Source: Candidatus Aerophobota bacterium (GTDB lineage: Bacteria > Aerophobota > Aerophobia > Aerophobales > AE-B3A). From it: a stretch of DNA of 11,225 nt. The stretch is from NCBI GenBank assembly GCA_030602105.1, contig JAUWAK010000029.1, positions 1 to 11,225 of the forward strand. The letters are read 5' to 3'. The notes beneath the pieces were generated by a model, which saw nothing but the letters and a program-made list of their open reading frames with translations, did no database searches and was not told the origin of the DNA. The position numbers were made by a program, and so were the translations under genes. Positions 1-6,367 of this stretch are shown here, piece by piece. Each line of letters starts with the position of its first letter. The stretch's first letter is position 1.

Positions 1-180
1 GGCAATGTTGGCTATGCCTCTACTCCCAGCGGTTACCGCCACCTCATCATTAGCTTTCAACCTTTCTTTCAGCCCTGATCTGGCGATCCCCTCTTTTAGT
101 TCCCTAGTAACATTGTCCAAGCTCGGAGCCTCAAATATCTGCCGGACCTTTACCATGCCGGGTAACTCTCTTTCCTTCAT
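1..180 (-). CDS. N-terminus of a probable LarA-like (DUF2088, nickel-dependent racemase family) protein, cut by the left edge
   Basis: Sixty codons are visible, running off the left edge. The frame starts at ATG 180, has AAGGAG six bases upstream and stays open to position 1. Residues 8-18 (GMVKVRQIFEA) and the segment EVAVTAGSRGIANIA at 46-60 resemble, from memory, the start of the LarA-homologue/DUF2088 family, whose founding member LarA is a lactate racemase using a pincer nickel cofactor. Other members racemise malate, phenyllactate and further 2-hydroxy acids. The histidines and lysine that hold the cofactor would lie outside the window, so activity cannot be judged. It shares strand with the Hdr block but is separated by 158 bp, so co-transcription is possible and unproven. 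Confidence 0.6.
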   Translation of the reverse strand, partial: MKERELPGMVKVRQIFEAPSLDNVTRELKEGIARSGLKERLKANDEVAVTAGSRGIANIA

Positions 181-186
181 GTCGGT

Positions 187-194
187 CTCCTTCC
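187..194 (-). promoter_or_regulatory. Ribosome binding site of the LarA-like gene
   Basis: On the minus strand the bases read GGAAGGAG, six bases before ATG 180. The match to the anti-Shine-Dalgarno sequence is strong and fixes the start of the truncated gene. Confidence 0.7.
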
Positions 195-338
195 TAGTCT
201 CAAAAGTTGGACCCAGTGTCCTATCAGACAATTCCTTACCGCCAATATGCAGCTCATCCTCATCTGTACATAAACATCTCATCTTCTTCGGGGAGAACGA
301 AATCTTTCTCCTTCAAGACAAATTCATTCAAATAAGCA

Positions 339-1211
339 CTAGCCGAACCTACTGAGAATTTCCCGGGGCTTAACCCGGTTCATGCGAAATCCCAGCTCAT
401 CCGGAGGAATTCCCAGAGCAAGACCAAGAACCTGGGGGTAATAAAGAACAGGCAGATTAAATTCAGTCTCTGACTGTTTTTCTATTTTCTTCTGATTCCC
501 CTCATACATGATGTTGCAGAAAGGGCAAATAAGAACAAGAGCATCGGCTCCGCTAGCCTTGATATGATCGAGCTTTAGGGCTGCTATCTTCAAAGCCGTC
601 GCTTCCTCTACTCCCAGAACGCCCCCACCGCAGCACTCATTTTTATCCTCGTAGGGAATAGATTGGGCCCCCGTCACCCGGATAAGCTCATCAAGAGTAC
701 GAGGATTCTCGGGCTCGTCGAACTTACCATACACTTCGGAGGGCTTGAGGTAATGACAGCCATAGTGGGCGGTGAAGTTGAACTCCGAAAGGGGACGTTT
801 TACCATCTCCTTGATCTTCGCCAATCCTACATCTTCGTGCAGAATTCTCACAAAGTGCTTCACATGGATCTTCCCATGGTATTTCCTATTGGTGACAGAG
901 AGATCCTCGTTTATCCGATTTCGGAGAGCTCGATTCTCCTTGACCTGTTTGTCTACCTCAGTGAGTACCGAGGAACAGGCGCTGCAAAGCGTACATATAT
1001 CTAAATTAGCCTCCTCTGCCAGACTCAAATTCTCGGCCGCCATTAACATGAAAGTCATTCTATCCACCGATTTAACCGGGAAACCACAGCAGCTGAATTC
1101 TGGTATATCCAGAAATTCTAAGCCCAGCTTCTCCCCTACTTTCCTGGCAGCAAGCTCATAGTTCAGAGCCCTTACCGGCACCGTACATCCCAAGAATAGA
1201 GCATACTTCAT
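339..1211 (-). CDS. hdrB: HdrB-type subunit with two CCG domains (second copy)
   Basis: 290 residues, complete and of typical HdrB length. CCG domain 1: Cys9 (FLGCTVP), Cys41-Cys42 (SCCGFP), then Cys76/Cys79 within CTLCSAC, with an additional Cys73. CCG domain 2: Cys152 (HYGCHYLKP), Cys193-Cys194 (NECCGGG), then Cys229/Cys232 (CPFC). The spacing fits the CX(31-40)CCX(33-36)CXXC rule for the noncubane clusters of HdrB. In the family this is the catalytic disulfide-reducing subunit, but CCG proteins also serve as electron connectors (SdhE, TfrB, BamD, GlpC-like proteins), so its substrate or partner is open. The ATG start overlaps the hdrC stop by 4 bp and has a GGGGGGAG purine run just upstream. 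It is the last gene of the tight block; a 158-bp gap follows. Confidence 0.94.
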   Translation of the reverse strand: MKYALFLGCTVPVRALNYELAARKVGEKLGLEFLDIPEFSCCGFPVKSVDRMTFMLMAAENLSLAEEANLDICTLCSACSSVLTEVDKQVKENRALRNRINEDLSVTNRKYHGKIHVKHFVRILHEDVGLAKIKEMVKRPLSEFNFTAHYGCHYLKPSEVYGKFDEPENPRTLDELIRVTGAQSIPYEDKNECCGGGVLGVEEATALKIAALKLDHIKASGADALVLICPFCNIMYEGNQKKIEKQSETEFNLPVLYYPQVLGLALGIPPDELGFRMNRVKPREILSRFG

Positions 1212-1714
1212 TCGGCTCCCCCCTCGTCCTTCACCAGTTTCTCCATTCCGGTCTTTCGAAAGAGCTTGCGAATCCCTTCAACGTTTTCCCTTATCTCGGG
1301 CAGACCCCACTTGGCTCTTTTCTTGTTATCAAATTCGGTAATCTCATAGAGTCTTCCGTGGGCGAAGAGGACCTCAAGTTGAGCCCTAAAAGAGGGGTGG
1401 ATGTGACCCTGCCTTACAGCGATGTTCTTGATAGCGTTCATCAGGCCAGGAATTCTCACATCCTGAGGACATCTCTCCTCACAGGTATAGCAACTGGCGC
1501 ATAGCCAGATAAAATCACTGGTGAGGACTTCTTGCCTCATACCCAAGATAGCCATACGGATGATCTTTCGAGGATTGTACTCATCGTTCATTTCTCTGAC
1601 TGGACAAGTTGCAGTGCAGGTGCCACAGGCAAAACAACGAGTCACGTGCTCTCCACCAGGCTCTTTCATTATCTCATACTTGAAATTTGGATCAAGTTTC
1701 GATACGTCGATCAT
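1208..1714 (-). CDS. hdrC: HdrC-type ferredoxin subunit of heterodisulfide-reductase-type complex
   Basis: 168 residues, near the usual HdrC length. Two [4Fe-4S] motifs are clear: CFACGTCTATCP (Cys27/30/33/37) and CASCYTCEERCP (Cys72/75/78/82). The rest is helical and charged, with no transmembrane stretch, so this is the soluble HdrC and not a membrane HdrE/DsrM fusion. HdrC passes electrons from HdrA to HdrB. The gene starts one base after the stop of the FrhB-like gene, with GGAGG inside that gene's last codons. It overlaps the following hdrB by 4 bp (ATGA). Order and spacing argue for a stoichiometric HdrC-HdrB pair that completes the MvhD/tandem HdrA assembly. Confidence 0.95.
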   Translation of the reverse strand: MIDVSKLDPNFKYEIMKEPGGEHVTRCFACGTCTATCPVREMNDEYNPRKIIRMAILGMRQEVLTSDFIWLCASCYTCEERCPQDVRIPGLMNAIKNIAVRQGHIHPSFRAQLEVLFAHGRLYEITEFDNKKRAKWGLPEIRENVEGIRKLFRKTGMEKLVKDEGGAE

Positions 1715-1715
1715 C

Positions 1716-2843
1716 CTATTCCTCCCCTACCTTCTCGAGCTCATCCTCTTTGAAAACAGCAAGTGGTATTTCCTCCTCAAGGCTCCTTCCCGGCACATAT
1801 TTGAATACTCCCTGCACCTGGTGTCCTACCATTTTGAATATCTTCAAGAGAGCGATGTTGCTGGGACAGGCCTGCTCACATAGGCCACATCCCACACAGC
1901 ATACAGCCATATGGTTCATTCTTCCCAGGTGAAAGAGAAGAGTGTCGGTGGGCATCTTTAGGATGCCCTTCCTGTCAGCCAACTGCAGATATTTTGAAGG
2001 TTCAAATTCGAAAGTGGACGAGCTGAAAAAACATTCCTTGCAGTAGCACAGTGGACAAGCAGTCATACAATTATGACAATTTATACAGGTGGCAAAGACG
2101 GATGAAAGATTCTCCCAGCCGGAGATTTCTTTGCGTGTCCGGGAAAAGAGCTCATCCCTCTTGTTTGTCCTCTCTTGGGTAAGCTGTGATATTGCTTTTT
2201 CTCTCTGGGGAAAAGATTGGGAGGAGTCCAAATGCAAGGCAGCCAAGATTTCCTCGCCTCTTTGACTACCAGCTTCCAATATGAATTTCTCCTCCCACTC
2301 TAACCCGATGAAGCCCACTGTAAGATCGCCGAAAGCAGGTACTGAGTGCTCACAAACCCGGCAGGCTGGCCTCAGGTAAGAACCCTCCTCCCCCTCCTTG
2401 ACACCTTCCAACAGAGAATGGGTAGGGTCCTCTTTCCGGGAAACCATATCAGCGTAGTCTCTTACTGAATAGGTGCCCAGGCAATCTATTCCGATGGTAA
2501 CCAAGTTGTCCAAAGACGCCTGTTTCAGCTTGACCAATTCTATAAGGGCTCTAATCTCGCAAGAGCGCATTACCAAACCTAAGGGCTTCGGACTGGCGCC
2601 AAGCCTGGTGATATGAGAGACAATCTGGGCCGAGCTTACCGGAAGAACAGGAGCAAGTACATTGGCTCCTTCCAGCTTCTCGGGTTCTGTCACAAGGGTT
2701 TGCACGACACTTTCTTTAGAGGAAACGGGCTGAGGAACCAGAACAGCCTCAAGCAGCCCTTTGTTAAGCAGATCCGCCAACAGAGAGTTTATGCTCTGTC
2801 TAAGATTCCTATTCTTGACTCTCATCAGGACCCCTCGTGCCAT
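1716..2843 (-). CDS. FrhB/FdhB-family (coenzyme F420 hydrogenase/dehydrogenase beta-type) flavoprotein with C-terminal ferredoxin motifs
   Basis: 375 residues from the preferred start. Residues about 60-190 match the FrhB/FdhB fold by eye: PLGLVMRSCEIRAL (Cys95), VTIGIDCLGTYSVRDY (Cys121), then RPACRVCEHSVPAFGDLTVG (Cys161, Cys164). Family members bind FAD and oxidise or reduce F420, or NAD(P)H-like carriers in bacteria without F420. The C-terminal third adds Cys253/256/259/263 followed closely by Cys266, 268 and 271, then CCVGCGLCEQACP (Cys316/319/322/326). The stretch 253-271 therefore holds seven cysteines in 19 residues. Beside mvhD and hdrA it is the likely entry or exit point for two-electron carriers. 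Start: ATG 2843 has AAGGGGG five bases upstream. An in-frame TTG at 2867 would add eight residues and overlap mvhD, and is less likely. The coenzyme used cannot be told from the sequence. Confidence 0.83.
   Translation of the reverse strand: MARGVLMRVKNRNLRQSINSLLADLLNKGLLEAVLVPQPVSSKESVVQTLVTEPEKLEGANVLAPVLPVSSAQIVSHITRLGASPKPLGLVMRSCEIRALIELVKLKQASLDNLVTIGIDCLGTYSVRDYADMVSRKEDPTHSLLEGVKEGEEGSYLRPACRVCEHSVPAFGDLTVGFIGLEWEEKFILEAGSQRGEEILAALHLDSSQSFPQREKAISQLTQERTNKRDELFSRTRKEISGWENLSSVFATCINCHNCMTACPLCYCKECFFSSSTFEFEPSKYLQLADRKGILKMPTDTLLFHLGRMNHMAVCCVGCGLCEQACPSNIALLKIFKMVGHQVQGVFKYVPGRSLEEEIPLAVFKEDELEKVGEE
1721..1725 (-). promoter_or_regulatory. Ribosome binding site of hdrC
   Basis: A GGAGG core on the minus strand lies six bases before ATG 1714, inside the last codons of the upstream FrhB-like gene. 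It supports close translational linkage of the two genes. Confidence 0.75.
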
Positions 2844-2848
2844 AGCGG

Positions 2849-2855
2849 CCCCCTT
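2849..2855 (-). promoter_or_regulatory. Ribosome binding site that decides the FrhB-like start
   Basis: AAGGGGG on the minus strand, directly after the mvhD stop, lies five bases before ATG 2843. The competing TTG at 2867 lies inside mvhD and lacks a comparable site, so ATG 2843 is preferred. Confidence 0.6.
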
Positions 2856-3277
2856 CACGTCCACCAAAGCCTGGCCACAGGATTTGGACCTAACTCTCTC
2901 ATATCGCTGGTCATCCGCGAGACAGTATCCGCGTATCTTTTCCCTTCACTAGCGCTGATCCAGCGGATTCTGACTCGCTCATCCTCCAGTCCAAGAGCTT
3001 TCATGATCTCCTTTAGTATGGTGATTCTGCGCCGAGCCTTGTAATTTCCACTCACGTAGTGACAGTCACCGGGGTGACACCCGCCCACCAGAACACCGTC
3101 GGCTCCTGCCAACAGGGCTCTAAGGATATAAGCGGAGTCTACCGATCCACTGCACATTACTCTGATGGGTCTTATGTTTGGGGGATACTGCATTCTGGAA
3201 GTACCAGCCAGATCAGCCCCAGCGTAGCTGCACCAGTTGCACAGAAAGCCGACAATCTTCGGTTCAAACTGACCCAT
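2855..3277 (-). CDS. mvhD: MvhD-type [2Fe-2S] electron-transfer subunit
   Basis: 140 residues, the typical length of the MvhD (methyl-viologen-reducing hydrogenase delta subunit) family. The diagnostic motifs are all present: FLCNWCSYAGADLAG (Cys13, Cys16), MCSGSVD (Cys42) and GCHPGDCHYVSGNYKA (Cys67, Cys72). These provide a single [2Fe-2S] site. In methanogens MvhD hands electrons from hydrogenase or formate dehydrogenase to HdrA. No hydrogenase gene is present here; the next gene is an FrhB/FdhB-type flavoprotein, so MvhD probably bridges that protein and an HdrA (inference). ATG at 3277 has AGGAG six bases upstream. The gene lies 41 bp after the tandem HdrA and ends 11 bp before the preferred start of the next gene. 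Confidence 0.95.
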   Translation of the reverse strand: MGQFEPKIVGFLCNWCSYAGADLAGTSRMQYPPNIRPIRVMCSGSVDSAYILRALLAGADGVLVGGCHPGDCHYVSGNYKARRRITILKEIMKALGLEDERVRIRWISASEGKRYADTVSRMTSDMRELGPNPVARLWWT

Positions 3278-3283
3278 CCCTAT

Positions 3284-3288
3284 CTCCT
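3284..3288 (-). promoter_or_regulatory. Ribosome binding site of mvhD
   Basis: AGGAG on the minus strand, six bases before ATG 3277, lies in the 41-bp gap after the tandem hdrA. No hairpin or T-run terminator is seen in this gap. Confidence 0.65.
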
Positions 3289-3318
3289 ACGTATCCTTTC
3301 CGGAAAGCTAATCTAGGG

Positions 3319-6300
3319 TCACACCGCTGCATCCACCATAAACAGGAGCTCTTTTCTAGTGAACCCTGCTTGCTGGAGCGCTCCGCTGGGACAAGCAACA
3401 GAGCAGCTCCCGCATCCCTGACAGAGAATCTCTATCACCCTGGCCTTTTTGGTTTCCTCATCAATCTCTATAGCCTCATAGGGACAAACGCTCGCGCATA
3501 TGCCGCATCCACGGCACTGCCTTTCATTGGTCTGGACAATAATGGTTTCCGACTCAATCTCAGGCTGGGAAAGAATAGTACAGGCTTTCTCAGCCGCTGC
3601 CTGAGCCTGAGCGACCGTTTCATCAATAAGCTTCGGCCCATGAGCCATTCCAGCCAGGAAAATCCCGCGCCTGGAGAAGTCCACCGGACGAAGTTTAACA
3701 TGAGCTTCTAAGAAGAAACCGTCTTCATTGACAGGGACCTTCAGAATCTCGGCCAGCCGGGGGCTATCTTTCGGGGGAACAATAGCACAGCTCAGCACCA
3801 GAAGATCCACGCTAAAGAGAAGAGGCCTTTGGATAATGGGATCCGTCACTTCAACCTGAAGTACCCCATCCTTCAGCTTGACCTCGGGCTTTTTGTATTC
3901 ATCGTATCTAACAAAAACAATCCCCTTGCTTCTAGCCTCCTGGTAGAATGATTCCTTGAAACCATAGGTTGTCATATCCCGATAGAGAATAAAGATATTG
4001 GCTCCGCTGTTCAACTCTCTTATCTTCAGAGCATTCTTCACCGCATCGCTGCAGCAGACCCGACTGCAGTACGGCCTATCCTTGTCACGAGAACCTACAC
4101 ATTGAATCATCACCACGGTCTTGGTCTTCTTGATGCCGGCGCCCGGTTGCGTGAGCATATCCTCTAGCTCAAGCTGGGTAAGGATTCTCTCATCTTCTCC
4201 ATACAAGTACTCTTGGGGTTTCATCTCCTGGGCTCCGGTGGCCAGAATGATAACTCCGTGCTCCAGCGAAACTGCCCGAGGACTAGAACCATCGTCAGCC
4301 TGGCTCATGGTTGTGGTATAACTGCCCACGTATCCTCCTACATTCTGTATTTCGGCCCCCTTGTAGACTCTTATCCGGGGATGCTTCTGGACCTGAGTAG
4401 TGAGGGAGTCCCTAAAATTGGAGATATCCTTGCCCTCCAGGGTATAATGCATATTCTTGAGGTTTCCCCCGAGGTTCTTTTCCCTTTCCACCACATGGAC
4501 TTCGAACCCTTGGTCAGCAACGGATAATGCTGAGACCATCCCGGCAAGACCCCCGCCGATGATAAGAGCCCTCTGGATAACCGAAGAGTGCATAGCAAAA
4601 AGAGGCTGAATGAGAGCAGCTTTGGCCACAGCCATCCTCACGAGTTCCTGGGCCTTCTGGGTAGCTCGCTCAGGCTCCCTCATATGAACCCAGGAACACT
4701 CTTCTCGAATGTTGGCTATTTCGAGGAGATGAGGGTTCAAACCGGCTTCCCTGACAGTTTCCTGGAAAAGAGGCTCATGAGTCCTAACCGTTCCGCAAGC
4801 TACCACTACCCGATTAAGCTGGTGCTTCCGAATGGCTTCTTTCATCTTTTCCTGGGTGCCCTGAGAGCAAGTCTGGAGGTTCTCCTCAACATAGACCACT
4901 GCGGGTAGACTTCCTGCCAGCTCCACCACCCTCGGAACATCGACTGTTCCTCCGATATTCATACCGCACCTGCAGACGAAGACGCCTATCCTCGGCTCCT
5001 CGTCGCTGACGTCTACCTCAGGAGGATAGTGCTTCTTCTCCGTTAGCTTTCCTCTCACCTCAGAAAGAAGCGAAGAAGCCATGGCAGCTGCGCCACTGGC
5101 CTGAACCACAGTCTCAGGAATATCTTTGGGACCACTGACGGCTCCACAGACATAAATCCCCTTCTTAGAGGTCTGGACAGGGGAGAAAAGGTCAGCCCTG
5201 GCAAATCCATAATCGTTGAGCTCAATGCCTAATTTTTGAACGACCTCTTGCGTTCCTGATGGTGGGTCGAGAGCCAGGGAAAGTACCACCAAATCGTATT
5301 CCTCCTCCTTGAGCTCTCCCTCTTCGCTCTCATATCTGATTCTTAGATTGCTAGTCTGAGGGTCCTCTTTAACAGCAGCCACTCGCGACCGACGATATTC
5401 CACACCGCACTTCTTCCTGGCCCTTTCATAATACCGATCAAAATCTTTCCCAAAACAGCGCATATCCATAAAGTAGATATGGCAGGTAATATTGGACCCG
5501 CTGGTGCCCTCCTTGGCAATGATCGCCTCCTTGGTGGCGTGCATGCAGCACACCGACGAACAATAGGAACGACCATCTAATTTCAGATCGCGAGAACCTA
5601 CGCATTGAATCCAGGCAATTTTTCGGGCAGGCTTTTTGTCTGAAGGTCTGAGCATTTGGCCTTGATATGGACCAGTACCACTCATAACTCTCTCAAATTG
5701 TAGACCCGTAATTACGTTGGGAAATATACCCCACCCGTATTCTTTCTTGAGGTGGGGATTGAGGGTATCGAAGCCCGAGGAGAGGATAATGGCTCCCACA
5801 TTAACTTCAACTTTCTCCTCCTGCATCTCATGAACAATGGCGTTGGGCTTGCAAACCTTTGAACATTCCCGGCAATCAGAAGGGCAGATACTTTTGTCGA
5901 TGACAAAGGATAGGATCTGGGGGTTGGGACGATAAATGGCCTTTCGCTTAACTAGGCCTTGCTCGAATTCGCTAGGAACCTCTACCGGGCAAACCTTTAG
6001 GCATTCCCCACAACCGGTGCATTTCTCCGTGATCACATATCGAGGAAGTTTCTTCACTGTCACTTTGAAATCGCCAGCTTTCCCTTCCACTTTTTCTATA
6101 TCAGCGTAGCTCAGTAGTTCAATGTTAGAATACTGACCGAGTCCGAATCGAAGACAACCCTTGAGTTTTGGGGAAAGAATACACAAACGGCAGTCGTGGG
6201 TGGGGAAAGTCTTATCCAGTTGTGACATCGCTCCTCCAATGTCGGGTTTTCTATCCACAAGATATACCTTGAATCCTGAGTCAGCTAAATCGAGGGAGGC

Positions 6301-6357
6301 CTGGATACCTCCTATCCCTCCTCCAATTACCATTACCGCTCCCACTTTTTTGGCCAT
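3319..6357 (-). CDS. hdrA: Tandem HdrA-like protein with two FAD modules
   Basis: 1012 residues, about one and a half times a normal HdrA. Module 1 (about 1-435) starts directly at the FAD fold (VMVIGGGIGG near 8-17) without the HdrA N-terminal cysteine domain. It carries FPTHDCRLC, the inserted ferredoxin motifs (Cys113/116/119/123 and Cys158/162/165/169) and YCSSVCC (265-271). Module 2 (about 455-1012) has the N-terminal domain (RIGVFVCRCG with Cys462/464, then Cys497, 521, 554), a second GGGLAG fold near 601-606 without the ferredoxin insertion, YCSRVCC (763-769), and the C-terminal ferredoxin (Cys948/951/954/958 and Cys979/982/985/989). Two-FAD HdrA proteins resemble BamE of class II benzoyl-CoA reductase and pairs such as QmoA/QmoB; the mvhD gene that follows mirrors the BamE-BamF arrangement. 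The probable role is electron splitting or joining between MvhD, ferredoxin and a catalytic partner. The start has GGGAG five bases before ATG. Confidence 0.92.
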   Translation of the reverse strand: MAKKVGAVMVIGGGIGGIQASLDLADSGFKVYLVDRKPDIGGAMSQLDKTFPTHDCRLCILSPKLKGCLRFGLGQYSNIELLSYADIEKVEGKAGDFKVTVKKLPRYVITEKCTGCGECLKVCPVEVPSEFEQGLVKRKAIYRPNPQILSFVIDKSICPSDCRECSKVCKPNAIVHEMQEEKVEVNVGAIILSSGFDTLNPHLKKEYGWGIFPNVITGLQFERVMSGTGPYQGQMLRPSDKKPARKIAWIQCVGSRDLKLDGRSYCSSVCCMHATKEAIIAKEGTSGSNITCHIYFMDMRCFGKDFDRYYERARKKCGVEYRRSRVAAVKEDPQTSNLRIRYESEEGELKEEEYDLVVLSLALDPPSGTQEVVQKLGIELNDYGFARADLFSPVQTSKKGIYVCGAVSGPKDIPETVVQASGAAAMASSLLSEVRGKLTEKKHYPPEVDVSDEEPRIGVFVCRCGMNIGGTVDVPRVVELAGSLPAVVYVEENLQTCSQGTQEKMKEAIRKHQLNRVVVACGTVRTHEPLFQETVREAGLNPHLLEIANIREECSWVHMREPERATQKAQELVRMAVAKAALIQPLFAMHSSVIQRALIIGGGLAGMVSALSVADQGFEVHVVEREKNLGGNLKNMHYTLEGKDISNFRDSLTTQVQKHPRIRVYKGAEIQNVGGYVGSYTTTMSQADDGSSPRAVSLEHGVIILATGAQEMKPQEYLYGEDERILTQLELEDMLTQPGAGIKKTKTVVMIQCVGSRDKDRPYCSRVCCSDAVKNALKIRELNSGANIFILYRDMTTYGFKESFYQEARSKGIVFVRYDEYKKPEVKLKDGVLQVEVTDPIIQRPLLFSVDLLVLSCAIVPPKDSPRLAEILKVPVNEDGFFLEAHVKLRPVDFSRRGIFLAGMAHGPKLIDETVAQAQAAAEKACTILSQPEIESETIIVQTNERQCRGCGICASVCPYEAIEIDEETKKARVIEILCQGCGSCSVACPSGALQQAGFTRKELLFMVDAAV

Positions 6358-6367
6358 TCCTACTCCC

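Noticed and set aside
292..311. A 6-bp inverted repeat (GGAGAA/TTCTCC) in the gap between hdrB and the LarA-like gene, as a possible terminator.
   Set aside because: The stem is short and A/T-containing, and no T-run follows on the minus strand, so it does not support a rho-independent terminator.
260..331. A short coding-like minus-strand frame (TTG 331 to TGA 260, 23 codons) just after the hdrB stop, rich in acidic residues near its end.
   Set aside because: It has no ATG start near its beginning and no ribosome binding site, and it is too short to match any family. An hdrB frameshift tail is also unlikely because hdrB already has normal family length.
5..355. A 116-codon plus-strand open frame across the left end.
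   Set aside because: It is antisense to the LarA-like start and the gap, has a low-complexity serine-rich product and resembles no family. It is treated as a shadow frame.
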